DNA of 64,000 nt, taken from Sphingobacterium wenxiniae. GTDB taxonomy: Bacteria > Bacteroidota > Bacteroidia > Sphingobacteriales > Sphingobacteriaceae. A program made the position numbers and the translations under genes. Under the pieces are notes generated by a model. The model saw only the letters and a program-made list of their open reading frames with translations, was not told where the DNA came from and ran no database searches. Location: assembly GCF_900116225.1 (NCBI RefSeq), contig NZ_FOZZ01000008.1, positions 1 to 64,000 of the forward strand, given 5' to 3'. Shown here one piece after another: positions 34,332 through 44,440 of the stretch; the stretch's first letter is position 1; every line of letters begins with the position of its first letter.

Positions 34332-35384
34332 ATGAAAACAATTCTTATCACTGGAGGTGCAGGCTTTATTGGCTCGCATGTTGTTCGGGAGTTTGTGAAT
34401 AAATATCCGGATTATCATATCGTCAATCTGGATGCTTTAACCTATGCCGGAAATTTAGAAAACCTTAAGGATATTGAAAATAAATCAAACTATACCTTTG
34501 TGAAGGCAGATATTCGGGATGCTGACCATATTTTGGCTATTTTTCAAGAATATAGGCCCGATGGCGTTATCCATTTGGCAGCGGAGTCCCATGTAGACCG
34601 CTCCATCTCAGATCCCTTAGCCTTTGTGATGACCAATGTTATCGGAACGGTTAACCTTTTAAATGCTGCTAAAGCGATATGGAATGGCGAATATGAAGGC
34701 AAACGCTTCCATCATGTTTCTACGGATGAGGTGTATGGCACTTTAGGCGAGACAGGACTTTTCACGGAGCAGACAGCCTATGATCCGCATTCTCCATACT
34801 CTGCCTCCAAAGCCTCTTCTGATCATTTTGTTCGTGCGTATCACGATACCTATGGTTTGCCGGTGATCCTGACAAATTGTTCCAATAACTATGGGCCAAA
34901 CCATTTCCCGGAGAAGCTAATCCCTCTTTGTATCCACAATATCTTAAATGAAAAACCGTTGCCTATCTATGGTAATGGGAAATATACACGTGATTGGCTC
35001 TTTGTGATAGATCATGCCCGGGCTATTGATTTGGTTTTCCATCAGGGTAAAACAGGGGATTCGTATAATGTAGGTGGTTTCAACGAATGGCAGAACATCG
35101 ATCTGGTCAAAGAATTGTGTAAGCAAATGGATGAGAAATTAGGTCGTCCGGCAGGTACTGCAGAAAAGTTGATCACTTATGTAAAAGATCGCCCCGGACA
35201 TGATTTGCGTTATGCCATAGATGCAACCAAAATCAATCAAGAGTTGGGATATACGCCTTCCGTTACTTTTGAACAGGGATTATCCATTACAATCGATTGG
35301 TTTTTAAATAATCAGGAATGGTTGGATAATGTAACCAGTGGGGATTATCAGAAGTATTATGAGGGGCAGTATAGGGAGAGTTAG
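34332..35384 (+). CDS. rfbB: dTDP-glucose 4,6-dehydratase
   Basis: Second step of dTDP-L-rhamnose synthesis. A 350-residue extended SDR with ITGGAGFIGSHVV, HLAAESHVDRSI, STDEVYG, YSASKASSDHFVRAYHDTYG (YxxxK) and TNCSNNYGPNHFPEKLIPL, all diagnostic for RmlB. The ATG at 34332 is used; the 28-codon extension upstream lies in repeat sequence. The stop TAG is the first GTTAG of a long repeat arm. Confidence 0.95.
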   Translation: MKTILITGGAGFIGSHVVREFVNKYPDYHIVNLDALTYAGNLENLKDIENKSNYTFVKADIRDADHILAIFQEYRPDGVIHLAAESHVDRSISDPLAFVMTNVIGTVNLLNAAKAIWNGEYEGKRFHHVSTDEVYGTLGETGLFTEQTAYDPHSPYSASKASSDHFVRAYHDTYGLPVILTNCSNNYGPNHFPEKLIPLCIHNILNEKPLPIYGNGKYTRDWLFVIDHARAIDLVFHQGKTGDSYNVGGFNEWQNIDLVKELCKQMDEKLGRPAGTAEKLITYVKDRPGHDLRYAIDATKINQELGYTPSVTFEQGLSITIDWFLNNQEWLDNVTSGDYQKYYEGQYRES

Positions 35385-35524
35385 AAAGGGTTAGAAAGTT
35401 AAGGAGTTAGAGAGAGTTAGAAAGGGTTAGAAAGGGTTAGAAAGTTAAGGAGTTAGAGAGAGTTAGAAAGGGTTAGAAAGTTAAGGAGTGAGAGAGGGTT
35501 AGGGAGTGAGAGAAAAAAGTTAGA
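35380..35524. repeat. GTTAGA repeat arm, left side of the intact S23 gene
   Basis: About 145 bases made of GTTAGAAAGG and GTTAGAAAG-TTAAGGA-GTTAGAGAGA blocks in a higher-order repeat, degrading to GTGAGAGA. It begins within the rfbB stop codon. It is complementary in kind to the TCTAAC arm at 35939-36014, so the transcript could fold with the S23 gene in the loop. Confidence 0.85.
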
Positions 35525-35585
35525 TCATTTGGGTAATTATTAATATATTGCTTCTTACTAACAATAATTTTAAGCTTCTATAACT

Positions 35586-35936
35586 ATGATTAGGTCACAT
35601 AAAGATTTAGCGGTCTACAAGTTGTCGTTAGAGCTTGTGGTTGATATTTACAAATTAACTAACCAGTTTCCTAAAGAGGAGCAGTATGGCTTGACTGCAC
35701 AGATTAAAAGGGCTTGTATTTCTGTTCCTTCCAATATTGCAGAGGGGGCTGGGAGAAAAGGTAAAGCAGAGTTTATCAGATTTTTGTATATAGCTATGGG
35801 TTCTTTGAGTGAAGTAGATGCACAATTAGAGATCGCTGTTATGTTATCATTTTGTGAAACCGAAGAACATATTGTTAATAAAATATATTTAATAAAAAGG
35901 ATGCTAGCAAAACTGATCAAAAGTTTAGGAGATTAA
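35586..35936 (+). CDS. Four-helix-bundle protein, S23/IVS family
   Basis: An intact 116-residue protein of the 23S rRNA intervening-sequence (IVS, S23p; TIGR02436) four-helix-bundle family. Signature: HKDLAVYKLSLELVVDIYKL, then FPKEEQYGLTAQIKRACISV, PSNIAEGAGRKGKAEFIRFL and a last helix ending RMLAKLIKSLGD. Family members form oligomeric bundles; some lie in rRNA insertions, and the Avd protein of diversity-generating retroelements is related. Its function here is unknown. It interrupts the rfb operon between rfbB and rfbC and sits between inverted repeat arms, which suggests a mobile or repeat-linked element. Confidence 0.93.
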   Translation: MIRSHKDLAVYKLSLELVVDIYKLTNQFPKEEQYGLTAQIKRACISVPSNIAEGAGRKGKAEFIRFLYIAMGSLSEVDAQLEIAVMLSFCETEEHIVNKIYLIKRMLAKLIKSLGD

Positions 35937-35938
35937 AC

Positions 35939-36014
35939 ATTTCTAACTTTCTTACCAAATTCTAACTTTCTAACTAAATTCTAACTTTCTAACTAAATTC
36001 TAACTTTCTAACAT
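35939..36014. repeat. TCTAAC repeat arm, right side of the intact S23 gene
   Basis: Tandem TTCTAACTTTCTAACTAAA units (19 bases, nearly three copies) preceded by a diverged copy. CTTTCTAAC is the exact inverse complement of GTTAGAAAG in the left arm. It ends about 16 bases before the rfbC ATG. Confidence 0.85.
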
Positions 36015-36029
36015 AAATGATCGCAACGA

Positions 36030-36581
36030 ATGAAAATTACAAATACAAAACTAAAAGGCTGTTTTATACTTGAGCCGGCAAAATATGGAGATAGCCGTGG
36101 TTATTTTATGGAGAGTTTCAATGAGAAAACTTTCAATGAACTGACGGGTACAGACACCCATTTTGTGCAGGACAATCAGTCCTATTCGACACGGGGGGTG
36201 TTGCGTGGTTTGCATGCGCAAGCAGGTGAATATGCACAAGCTAAATTGGTCCGTGTATTGGAAGGTGAAGTCATCGATGTAGCCGTTGATGTACGTCCCC
36301 AATCCGAAACCTTTGGACAACATGTAGCTGTTCGGTTGTCGGCAGAGAATAACCTACAATTGTTTGTTCCAAGAGGGTTTTTGCACGGCTTCGTTGTGTT
36401 GAGTGATGCAGCGACGTTTTTTTACAAGTGTGACAATTTTTACAATAAAGCTTCCGAATGTGGTGTACATCCGCTGGATAAGGATTTAGCAATTGACTGG
36501 CAAATCGCTGAAAGTGAGCTGTTGTTGTCTGATAAGGATAAGGAAGCACTATCGTTTAAGGAGGTGTTTAGAGAGCGTTAG
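36030..36581 (+). CDS. rfbC: dTDP-4-dehydrorhamnose 3,5-epimerase
   Basis: Third step of dTDP-L-rhamnose synthesis; 183-residue cupin-fold epimerase. Motifs: GDSRGYFMESFNE, QDNQSYSTRGVLRGLHAQ (catalytic His in RGLH), KLVRVLEGEVIDVAVDVR, and VPRGFLHGFVVLSDAATFFYKC. The stop TAG is part of GTTAG, the first unit of the next repeat arm. The operon order B-(S23)-C-D-A is otherwise normal. Confidence 0.95.
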   Translation: MKITNTKLKGCFILEPAKYGDSRGYFMESFNEKTFNELTGTDTHFVQDNQSYSTRGVLRGLHAQAGEYAQAKLVRVLEGEVIDVAVDVRPQSETFGQHVAVRLSAENNLQLFVPRGFLHGFVVLSDAATFFYKCDNFYNKASECGVHPLDKDLAIDWQIAESELLLSDKDKEALSFKEVFRER

Positions 36582-36730
36582 ATGGAGTTAAGGAGTTAGA
36601 TGAAGTTAAGAAGTTAAGGAGTGAGAGAGCGTTTAGGAGTTAGAGAGCTAACTCTCTCACCTTCTAACTAACGTCTAACTCTCTAACTAAATTCTCACTG
36701 TCTAGCTAAATTCTAACTAAATTCTCACTC
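36578..36730. repeat. GTTAGA/TCTAAC inverted arms between rfbC and rfbD, without a gene
   Basis: The left arm (36578-36643) has GTTAGATGGAGTTAAGGAG-type units starting in the rfbC stop. The right arm (36648-36730) has CTAACTCTC, TTCTAACTAA and TTCTCACT units. The arms meet in a tight hairpin: GAGTTAG (36637-36643), loop AGAG, CTAACTC (36648-36654), inside GTGAGAGAG/CTCTCTCAC (36621-36629 with 36652-36660) as an alternative pairing. Confidence 0.85.
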
Positions 36731-36746
36731 TTCAAAAATAACAAAA

Positions 36747-37604
36747 ATGAAAATACTTATTACTGGTGCAAATGGCCAATTAGGTTCTGAGCTGCAGGAG
36801 ATTTTAAGGGAACAGTCTGATAAGGAATGCTACTTTCTTGATCGTAAACAACTTCCCTTAGACCAGACTTTGATTATTCAGGATATTCTGGCGATGTATC
36901 AACCGGATATTATTATTCATGCCGCAGCGTATACTGCAGTGGATAAGGCTGAATCAGAATCTGATCTGGCCGATGCGGTGAATCATTTGGCGTCTGAGGA
37001 AATTGCGCAATATTGCCGGTTGCATGGGGCTAAACTACTCGCTATCTCTACAGATTATGTTTTTGATGGGGGCTCCGTGAATCCCTTAGCAGAGAATGCT
37101 CCGGTAAACCCAATCAACATATATGGTTTGACGAAACTCAGAGGTGAGCAGGCTATTCAAAAGTGGTTGCCAGAGGCAATTATCATCCGTACATCTTGGG
37201 TTTATTCAACGTATGGAAATAACTTTGTCAAAACGATGATTCGGCTGATGAGCGAGCGAGATGAAATCTCTGTGATTAATGATCAGATCGGTTCCCCTAC
37301 GTATGCAAAAGATTTAGCACAAGCAATAGTAGCCATCGTTGAAGGCGAAAATTGGGTCAGTGGGATCTACCATTATTCTAATGAAGGCGAGATCTCCTGG
37401 TACGACTTCGCAGAAGCAATTAAGGAGATTAAAGGGTTAGAGTGTAAAATCCACCCAATTCCAACAGCGCAATATCCAACACCAGCAAAACGTCCAAAAT
37501 ATTCACTATTGGATAAAAGCAAGATAAAACGTATTTTCGGCGTAGAAGTGCCTTATTGGCGAGAAAGCTTGCGTAAAATGTTAGAGCAAGTTAGAATTGG
37601 TTAG
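36747..37604 (+). CDS. rfbD: dTDP-4-dehydrorhamnose reductase
   Basis: Last step of dTDP-L-rhamnose synthesis. A 285-residue SDR with ITGANGQLGSELQEIL, HAAAYTAVDKAESE, LAISTDYVFDG, YGLTKLRGEQA (YxxxK), RTSWVYSTYGNNFVKTM and RPKYSLLDKSKI. The final codons (GTT AGA ATT GGT TAG) are themselves built from the GTTAGA repeat that fills the following space, so the repeat has shaped the C-terminus. Confidence 0.95.
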   Translation: MKILITGANGQLGSELQEILREQSDKECYFLDRKQLPLDQTLIIQDILAMYQPDIIIHAAAYTAVDKAESESDLADAVNHLASEEIAQYCRLHGAKLLAISTDYVFDGGSVNPLAENAPVNPINIYGLTKLRGEQAIQKWLPEAIIIRTSWVYSTYGNNFVKTMIRLMSERDEISVINDQIGSPTYAKDLAQAIVAIVEGENWVSGIYHYSNEGEISWYDFAEAIKEIKGLECKIHPIPTAQYPTPAKRPKYSLLDKSKIKRIFGVEVPYWRESLRKMLEQVRIG

Positions 37605-37721
37605 AATAAGAGTTAGAATAAGTTAGAGTGAGTTAAAAAAGTTAGAGTTGGATTAGAACAGGTTCGAGGGTATGGTTTCTCTAACTATCTAACTTCTTAA
37701 CTATCTAACTGTTTTCTAACT
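37581..37721. repeat. GTTAGA/TCTAAC inverted arms between rfbD and rfbA, without a gene
   Basis: The left arm (37581-37650: GTTAGAGCAA, GTTAGAATTG, GTTAGAATAAGA, GTTAGAATAA, GTTAGAGTGA units) starts inside the rfbD coding region. The right arm (37679-37721: CTCTAACTAT, CTAACTTCTTAA, CTATCTAACTG, TTTTCTAAC) precedes rfbA. The loop is about 28 bases. Confidence 0.85.
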
Positions 37722-37737
37722 ACAAAAAAATACAAAA

Positions 37738-38625
37738 ATGAAAGGAATCATACTTGCCGGAGGATCCGGTACTCGTCTCCATCCGTTAACTCTTGCTGTT
37801 TCCAAGCAGCTGATGCCTGTGTACGACAAGCCGATGATATACTATCCTTTGTCTACCTTGATGTTGGCAGGAATAAAAGAAATTTTAATCATTTCAACTC
37901 CAAAAGATTTGCCTAACTTTGCGAAATTATTAGGTGATGGATCACAACTCGGTTGCAAGTTCTCTTATAAAGAACAGCCTAGCCCTGATGGTTTAGCGCA
38001 AGCCTTTATTTTGGGAGAAGAGTTTATTGGTAATGATAAAGTTGCTCTGATTTTAGGTGATAATATTTTTTATGGATCGGGTATGTCAAAACTGCTGCAA
38101 TCCAGCGCTGATCCAGATGGTGGAGTTGTGTTTGCTTATCCGGTCCATGATCCGGAGCGCTATGGCGTAGTGGAGTTTGACGCAAATAAAAAAGTAGTAT
38201 CCATAGAGGAGAAGCCTAAGAAGCCTAAATCTAATTATGCTGTTCCGGGATTGTATTTTTATGACAACGACGTGGTCCATATTGCAAAGAACATTCAACC
38301 ATCCAGCCGAGGTGAGTTGGAAATCACGGATGTCAATAAAGTATATCTGGAGCAAGGGAAACTGAAGGTAGGTATCTTCGATAGAGGTACGGCCTGGTTG
38401 GATACGGGGACGATCCAATCTCTGATGCAGGCAGGACAGTTCGTGCAGGTCATCGAAGAACGCCAAGGCATGAAGATTGGTGCTATTGAGGAAGTTGCAT
38501 ACCGTATGGGGTATATTGACAGAGAACAATTATTAAAACTTGCTGAACCGTTGATAAAGTCAGGTTATGGCGAATATTTAAAGCGTATTGTAAAATTGGA
38601 GTATGAAGAAAAGCATAAGGCATAG
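37738..38625 (+). CDS. rfbA: Glucose-1-phosphate thymidylyltransferase
   Basis: First step of dTDP-L-rhamnose synthesis; 295 residues. It has the nucleotide loop [78 protein letters not shown] and [10 protein letters not shown]. The 3' end overlaps the start of the OPX gene by 23 bases, so precursor and export genes are translationally linked. Unlike the three spaces upstream, no GTTAGA arms follow this gene. Confidence 0.96.
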   Translation: MKGIILAGGSGTRLHPLTLAVSKQLMPVYDKPMIYYPLSTLMLAGIKEILIISTPKDLPNFAKLLGDGSQLGCKFSYKEQPSPDGLAQAFILGEEFIGNDKVALILGDNIFYGSGMSKLLQSSADPDGGVVFAYPVHDPERYGVVEFDANKKVVSIEEKPKKPKSNYAVPGLYFYDNDVVHIAKNIQPSSRGELEITDVNKVYLEQGKLKVGIFDRGTAWLDTGTIQSLMQAGQFVQVIEERQGMKIGAIEEVAYRMGYIDREQLLKLAEPLIKSGYGEYLKRIVKLEYEEKHKA

Positions 38626-41113
38626 TTTGAGAACCCTTATAGGGGTTTTCCTCGTTTTTGTCTGTACGTCCATCGGGGCGCAGATTCGTGATTTTTCCAA
38701 AATACAGGTAGATCAATTGACGGAGCCACAGATTGAGAACCTTTGGTCTCGGGCAGAACAGCAAGAGATGAGTGATCAGGATTTGTATAATTCCCTGCAG
38801 CAACAAGGGATGCCAAATGCCGAAATAACGAAACTAAGGGTCAGGATTACTGCGCTTAAAAAGAAACGGGAAAATGAACGCTTGCGCAAAGGAAGCCCAG
38901 CTACAAAAGAGAAGACCAAAAAGGTGCTATTGGATCAGGATTGGTTTACGCCATTGGTCGATACCCTAAATGAGGATATTGAGATTGAAGAAGAGCTTGA
39001 TAAGCAATTTCAAATTTTTGGTTCTGAATTATTCAAGAACAATGCGATTAGCTTTGAACCGAATATGAATATGCCTACTCCCAAGGGCTATGTAGTGGGG
39101 GCAGGCGATCAGCTAAGTTTGGATATTACAGGTGATAATGAAGCCAGCTATGAATTGACTGTTACGCCAGAGGGAGCAATCAAGGTGGAATATGCCGGTT
39201 TAATCAATATTGCCGGTTTGAGTGTAGAAGCTGCCCGGACAAAAATATCCAATCGTCTGACGAGCATATACCCCGCAATCCGTTCAGGTCGTACGAAAGT
39301 TGATCTAAATCTTGCAGCCATGCGGAGTATCAAGGTGACGATGACGGGTTTTGTCACACAGCCGGGAACCTATACCTTGCCAGCGGTAGCTACCGTATTT
39401 AATGCTTTGTATGCCGCAGGTGGACCAAATGATCAGGGATCTTTCCGAAGCATTCAGGTGCTTAGGAATAACGAAGTTGTCAGTACTATTGATGCTTATG
39501 ATTTTCTGGTCAATGGTTTGCAGGCAGGCAATATTCGTCTGGAAGATCAGGATGTTATCCATATTCCGGTTTATATTTCACGCGTGCAAATGGAAGGATT
39601 GGTGAGGCGAGTCGGCTTCTTTGAGATTAAAGATGGTGAAACGTTTGCTGATTTGTTACGCTATGCAGGAGGCTTTGATAATAAGGCTTATACTGCTCGT
39701 GTAAAAGTGCTTCGCTCTACAGGGAAAGATGTGGGCATCTTCGATATTAAGGAGACTGATTTTGCAATATATAAGCCCTTCAACGGGGATCATTATATTG
39801 TCGAGGAAATATTGGAACGTTATGCGAATCGGGTTGTATTGGATGGAGCGGTCTTTCGTGCTGGAGATTATGAATTAACTCCGGGTTTGACCGTGGGAGA
39901 ATTGCTGAAAAGAGGAGAAGGTATTCGTGAGGATGCATTTACGGCGAGAGCCTATGTGCAACGATTGAATCCGGATAATACACAACGACTACTATCCTTT
40001 GATCTCAAAAAGTTATTGGACGGTGAAATTGAGGATATTCCGCTGCGACGTGAAGATCGTTTAGTGGTTACCTCTATTTTCGACCTGCGGGATGAATATT
40101 TCGTAACCATTGACGGTGAGGTTCGTCATCCGGGTCAGTTGGATTATGCCGAAGAGATGACTTTGGGTAGTGCTATCCAAATGGCAGGTGGGCTTTCCGA
40201 TGCCGCAAATATTGAACGTATTGAGGTTGCTCGGCGTATCCGTCGAAATATCAACGAACGAGATTCTGTTTTGTCAGAATTGATGGTGGTGAAATTCGAT
40301 AACAAAGAAGAAGCAGTGCAATCTGATTTTGTTTTGCAACCTTTTGATATGATTAGTATCCGAACAAGTACCGGTTACCAATTACAGCGCCAGGTACGGA
40401 TTGAGGGTGAAGTGAGATATCCTGGAGTTTACACCTTGGTGCGTAAAGATGAGCGTATATCTGACCTGATAGAACGAGCCGGTGGCTTTACCGAGTACGC
40501 CTATCTGGAGGGCGCTTCGCTGCAACGTATTGCGACAAGCTCAGAAATAGCGGTACAAAGTTCCAGATCGGCGACTTCGTTAGATAACAATTTGATAGAT
40601 TCTCTGGAGTTACAAAACGAGGAAAACCGGAATGCGATTTTAGGTAAGATTAAGGAAGGGCAGAGTAAAACTAATCTGTATTTTAATAAGTATATAGGAA
40701 TCGATTTAAAACGTATTGTTAAACGTCCGGAATCCAGGTTGGATATCTTTTTGGAAGAAGGAGATGTGCTGACTGTGCCACGACAATTACAGACTGTGAA
40801 GATAGTAGGTGAGGTACTTAGTCCGATATCTGTCGTGTATCAGAAAGGCAGAAACTTAAAGTATTACGTCAATCAGGCGGGAGGATATACATCCCGTGCG
40901 CATAAATCGAAGACTTTTGTACAGTATGCCAATGGTTCGGTTAAGGGAACACAAAAAGGATTGGGACGGATTTATCCAGAAATAAGACCTGGGGCTGAGA
41001 TTATTATCCCACAGAAACCGGAGAAGCAAAAGATTTCGGTACAAGCTATTGTAGGATTGACTTCTGGTCTGGTCTCAATGACAGCTATTCTGGTGACTTT
41101 ATTTAGAAGATAA
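38603..41113 (+). CDS. Wza-type outer-membrane polysaccharide export protein, multi-SLBB
   Basis: An 836-residue export protein. A signal peptide (about residues 1-27, ending SIGAQ) is followed by a coiled helical region, then the polysaccharide export domain ([41 protein letters not shown]), then several SLBB beta-grasp repeats (for example [64 protein letters not shown]), and a C-terminal membrane helix ([18 protein letters not shown]). It is much longer than Wza (about 380), as usual in Bacteroidota. It should form the periplasmic and outer-membrane conduit with the Wzz-type protein that follows. Confidence 0.9.
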   Translation: MKKSIRHSLRTLIGVFLVFVCTSIGAQIRDFSKIQVDQLTEPQIENLWSRAEQQEMSDQDLYNSLQQQGMPNAEITKLRVRITALKKKRENERLRKGSPATKEKTKKVLLDQDWFTPLVDTLNEDIEIEEELDKQFQIFGSELFKNNAISFEPNMNMPTPKGYVVGAGDQLSLDITGDNEASYELTVTPEGAIKVEYAGLINIAGLSVEAARTKISNRLTSIYPAIRSGRTKVDLNLAAMRSIKVTMTGFVTQPGTYTLPAVATVFNALYAAGGPNDQGSFRSIQVLRNNEVVSTIDAYDFLVNGLQAGNIRLEDQDVIHIPVYISRVQMEGLVRRVGFFEIKDGETFADLLRYAGGFDNKAYTARVKVLRSTGKDVGIFDIKETDFAIYKPFNGDHYIVEEILERYANRVVLDGAVFRAGDYELTPGLTVGELLKRGEGIREDAFTARAYVQRLNPDNTQRLLSFDLKKLLDGEIEDIPLRREDRLVVTSIFDLRDEYFVTIDGEVRHPGQLDYAEEMTLGSAIQMAGGLSDAANIERIEVARRIRRNINERDSVLSELMVVKFDNKEEAVQSDFVLQPFDMISIRTSTGYQLQRQVRIEGEVRYPGVYTLVRKDERISDLIERAGGFTEYAYLEGASLQRIATSSEIAVQSSRSATSLDNNLIDSLELQNEENRNAILGKIKEGQSKTNLYFNKYIGIDLKRIVKRPESRLDIFLEEGDVLTVPRQLQTVKIVGEVLSPISVVYQKGRNLKYYVNQAGGYTSRAHKSKTFVQYANGSVKGTQKGLGRIYPEIRPGAEIIIPQKPEKQKISVQAIVGLTSGLVSMTAILVTLFRR

Positions 41114-41115
41114 GA

Positions 41116-42189
41116 ATGGAAAATAATAAAGTAATCAATAGTGATGAGATCTCCTTAAAGGAAGTTGTGTTGACCGCAAGGGCAGCCCTATACTATGTTT
41201 TTAAATATTGGTATATTTTATTGATTGTCGGAGGGATAGGTTATGGTATAGGCTATTTATATGAGGGACAAAAAAAGAAGATGTACACTGCTACGACCAC
41301 ATTTGTTTTAGAAAGTAACACTTCTCCTAAAGGAAATATGTCTGGATTAAGCGCTTTTTTAGGAGGCGGGGGCGGAACGGGTTCAGTAAATCTTTTTCAG
41401 GGAGAAAGCTTGATGGAACTTTATAAGTCCCGTACTATTTTGGAAGAAGTGCTGCTATCGCCAATGGAGGATGATAGTACAACCTTATTGATACAAAAGC
41501 TATTCTCGATTAATGAAAAGTTGGAGGAGAAGTTGACAGAGACCAATAGAGACTTACTTGAAGATACGCAATTTTTGTTATTTCCTTCGCCAGAAAGGCA
41601 GAGACAACGGGATAGTATTATGAATGGGGCAGTCAATGTTGCGAAAGGTTATTTTTCTGTAAGTTATCCAAATCCAAAAGCAAGTATGCTCCAAGTTAAT
41701 GTCAGTGCTGAAGATGAAGTGTTTGCAAGGTCGTTTAATCAACAGATAGTGGATAAGGTAAATACCTTGTATATGGAAATAAAAGGAGGAAAATCTTATG
41801 AAAATGTCAGGATTTTACAGCATAAAGCAGATTCCGTGCATCGAGTTCTGTTAAGTGCTATTTCAAGAGTTGCGGCATCAACCGATCAAACCCCAAATTT
41901 AAACCCTACCCGTGGGGCATTAAGGCAGGTCCCTGTACAAGATGCTCAGGTCAAGGTTGAAGCATCAAGAAGCCTCTATGCGGAGTTTAGTAGAAATTTG
42001 GAAATGGCACGTCTCTCGCTTGATCAGGAGGTTCCTCTGATTAAGATAATCGATGAGGCAAGATATCCTTTGAATGTAACGAACCCGAATAAAAATAAGA
42101 TTGGTATATTGGGGGCTATTGGAGGAGTTTTGTTAACGGGCCTATTGCTGACGATGGTTTATGTGTTTAAACAGATAATGAAAGATTAA
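41116..42189 (+). CDS. Wzz-type chain-length / PCP protein
   Basis: A 357-residue inner-membrane polysaccharide co-polymerase. One membrane helix lies at about residues 34-48 (WYILLIVGGIGYGIGYL) and a second at about 330-350; between them is a periplasmic, coiled-coil-rich part. A Gly-rich stretch (FLGGGGGTG) follows the first helix. There is no C-terminal tyrosine-kinase domain, so it is a PCP-1/-3-like form rather than Wzc. It starts 2 bases after the OPX stop and probably forms one envelope machine with it. Confidence 0.88.
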   Translation: MENNKVINSDEISLKEVVLTARAALYYVFKYWYILLIVGGIGYGIGYLYEGQKKKMYTATTTFVLESNTSPKGNMSGLSAFLGGGGGTGSVNLFQGESLMELYKSRTILEEVLLSPMEDDSTTLLIQKLFSINEKLEEKLTETNRDLLEDTQFLLFPSPERQRQRDSIMNGAVNVAKGYFSVSYPNPKASMLQVNVSAEDEVFARSFNQQIVDKVNTLYMEIKGGKSYENVRILQHKADSVHRVLLSAISRVAASTDQTPNLNPTRGALRQVPVQDAQVKVEASRSLYAEFSRNLEMARLSLDQEVPLIKIIDEARYPLNVTNPNKNKIGILGAIGGVLLTGLLLTMVYVFKQIMKD

Positions 42190-42192
42190 AAT

Positions 42193-43572
42193 ATGATTAT
42201 AAGTAAGATTACTTGTATCGGTGCCGGTTATGTTGGAGGACCTACGATGTCGGTTGTAGCGCAGCAAAATCCTGATATACAAATTACCATTGTTGATGTG
42301 AATGCCGCACGTATTGCTGCATGGAATGGGGAAGATTTGGATCAATTGCCTATTTATGAGCCAGGATTGAAGGAAGTGGTGGCAGAAGCGAGAGGACGCA
42401 ATCTCTTTTTTTCGACCGATGTCGATAAAGCCATTGATGAGGCCGATATGATTTTTATATCGGTGAATACCCCTACTAAAACATATGGTAAAGGTAAGGG
42501 GCAGGCTGCTGATCTCAAGTTTATCGAGCTTTGTGCGCGTCAAATAGCTTCCGTTGCCAAGACAGATAAGATTGTGGTGGAGAAATCTACCTTACCGGTA
42601 CGTACCGCTGAAGCCTTGAAATCTATCCTGGACAATACAGGAAATGGCGTGAATTTCCATATCTTGTCCAATCCGGAATTTTTGGCGGAAGGTACAGCGA
42701 TTCAGGATTTGCAAAATCCGGATCGTGTGCTTATAGGTGGTGAAAACCCAGAGGCTATAGAAGCTTTGGTGAAGGTCTATGAAGCATGGATACCACGTGA
42801 ACGGATTATCACAACCAACCTGTGGTCCTCCGAATTGTCAAAATTGGTGGCTAATGCTTTCTTGGCACAACGGGTATCATCTATCAATTCGATATCTGAA
42901 CTTTGTGAAGTGACAGGAGCAGACGTCAACGAGGTCGCACATGCCATCGGTATGGATTCGCGCATTGGTTCTAAGTTTCTAAAAGCATCGGTCGGTTTTG
43001 GAGGCTCTTGTTTCCAAAAGGATATTTTAAATCTTGTGTATATTGCCCGTTCGTATAATTTGCATGCTGTAGCTGACTATTGGGAGCAGGTGATTCTTAT
43101 GAACGATCACCAAAAACAGCGTTTTGCTGAAAAAATAATACAGACCTTATACAATACGGTTAACGGCAAACAAATTACCTTCTTGGGCTGGGCCTTTAAA
43201 AAGGACACGAACGATACACGTGAATCTGCAGCGATATATGTGGCAGATTATCTTTTAAATGAAGAAGCAAGTATTGTAGTTTATGATCCCAAAGTTTCTG
43301 CAGAGCAGGTTTACAAAGACTTAGATTCTTTGGGCACACGTTCCCCGGAAGACAATAGAAGATTGGTGACTGTTGTTAACAACCCCTATGCGGCTTGTCG
43401 TGAAACGCACGCCATCGCTGTACTGACCGAATGGGATGAGTTTAAGGGATATGATTGGCAAAAAATCAAAGAAGATATGAAACGACCATCTTTTGTTTTT
43501 GACGGGCGGAAAATTTTAGATAGACAAAGTTTAGAAGCATTGGGTTTTAAATATTATGCCATTGGAGAGTAA
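42193..43572 (+). CDS. ugd: UDP-glucose 6-dehydrogenase
   Basis: Oxidises UDP-glucose to UDP-glucuronate; 459 residues of the long (animal-like) UGDH branch. It has [68 protein letters not shown], the catalytic Cys in [14 protein letters not shown], and [17 protein letters not shown]. Product UDP-GlcA could be used directly or converted to UDP-xylose by the uxs-type enzyme at 19.1 kb. The 3' end overlaps wzm by 17 bases. Confidence 0.95.
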   Translation: MIISKITCIGAGYVGGPTMSVVAQQNPDIQITIVDVNAARIAAWNGEDLDQLPIYEPGLKEVVAEARGRNLFFSTDVDKAIDEADMIFISVNTPTKTYGKGKGQAADLKFIELCARQIASVAKTDKIVVEKSTLPVRTAEALKSILDNTGNGVNFHILSNPEFLAEGTAIQDLQNPDRVLIGGENPEAIEALVKVYEAWIPRERIITTNLWSSELSKLVANAFLAQRVSSINSISELCEVTGADVNEVAHAIGMDSRIGSKFLKASVGFGGSCFQKDILNLVYIARSYNLHAVADYWEQVILMNDHQKQRFAEKIIQTLYNTVNGKQITFLGWAFKKDTNDTRESAAIYVADYLLNEEASIVVYDPKVSAEQVYKDLDSLGTRSPEDNRRLVTVVNNPYAACRETHAIAVLTEWDEFKGYDWQKIKEDMKRPSFVFDGRKILDRQSLEALGFKYYAIGE

Positions 43573-44422
43573 CGTTGTAAAAAAACAGGAACATTGGGAC
43601 GAGGTCATCACGTCCAAGACGGGGCTATTTGATCTGAAGCTTCGGGAGGTATGGAAATACAGGGACTTAGTATCGCTTTTAGTAAGGCGAGACTTTGTTA
43701 CGTCTTTTAAGCAGACAATCTTAGGACCTTTATGGTTTTTTATAAGTCCGATGCTGACCTCGGCTATTTACATTATTATTTTTACGGTTATTGCCCGTAT
43801 CCCAACAGATGGGATCCCGCCTATCTTATTTTATCTGTCGGGTATCACCTTATGGAATTATTTTTCTTCAGCTTTAACCTTGACCTCTAATGTCTTTACT
43901 GCCAATGCCAATGTCTTTGGTAAAGTCTATTTCCCTAGGTTGGTGATGCCTTTATCGATTATTATTTCGAGACTTATGCAATTTGGGGTGCAAATGCTAC
44001 TATTTTTTGTGTTTTGGTTGTATTATTGGATGCAAGGGGTAATTGAACCGAATATATGGCTATTGGCAGTACCTTATTATGTCTTGCTCTGTTCCATTAT
44101 TGCTATGGGATTAGGATTGATTTTTTCTAGCTTGACGACTAAATATAAAGATGTATCTATGCTACTGGGTTTTTGTATTCAATTGTGGATGTACGCGACT
44201 CCTGTTATTTACCCTTCTTCTATTATGCCGGCGTCTGTTAAGGTATACCTACAATATAACCCTATGATTGGTATATTTGAAGGCTTTAAGTATGCTTTTT
44301 TAGGAAAGGGCAGCTTTGATCCAACGATATTATTTTACCCTACGGCATTTGCAATCATTATATTGGCTTTAGGTGTATTAATCTTTAATAAGGTAGAAAA
44401 GTCCTTTATGGATACCGTTTAA
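43556..44422 (+). CDS. wzm: ABC-2 polysaccharide exporter, permease
   Basis: A 288-residue inner-membrane permease with six predicted helices and the family's early motif [20 protein letters not shown], then [15 protein letters not shown]. It forms the channel of an ABC-2 exporter (Wzm) that moves a lipid-linked polysaccharide to the periplasm with the ATPase encoded next. It overlaps ugd by 17 bases. Confidence 0.93.
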   Translation: MPLESNVVKKQEHWDEVITSKTGLFDLKLREVWKYRDLVSLLVRRDFVTSFKQTILGPLWFFISPMLTSAIYIIIFTVIARIPTDGIPPILFYLSGITLWNYFSSALTLTSNVFTANANVFGKVYFPRLVMPLSIIISRLMQFGVQMLLFFVFWLYYWMQGVIEPNIWLLAVPYYVLLCSIIAMGLGLIFSSLTTKYKDVSMLLGFCIQLWMYATPVIYPSSIMPASVKVYLQYNPMIGIFEGFKYAFLGKGSFDPTILFYPTAFAIIILALGVLIFNKVEKSFMDTV

Positions 44423-44440
44423 TCGAGTGAAAGATAGATA

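Noticed and set aside
33900..35936. Diversity-generating retroelement (S23 proteins are related to Avd)
   Set aside because: No reverse transcriptase, template repeat or variable repeat is found around either S23 gene.
35380..36014. GTTAGA/TCTAAC arrays as a CRISPR
   Set aside because: Units are short and degenerate, abut each other without unique spacers, and no cas gene is near.
38603..41113. Wza-like protein as a lipoprotein
   Set aside because: A Cys lies in the signal region (FVCTSIGAQ), but the sequence around it does not form a good lipobox; signal peptidase I cleavage after GA seems more likely.
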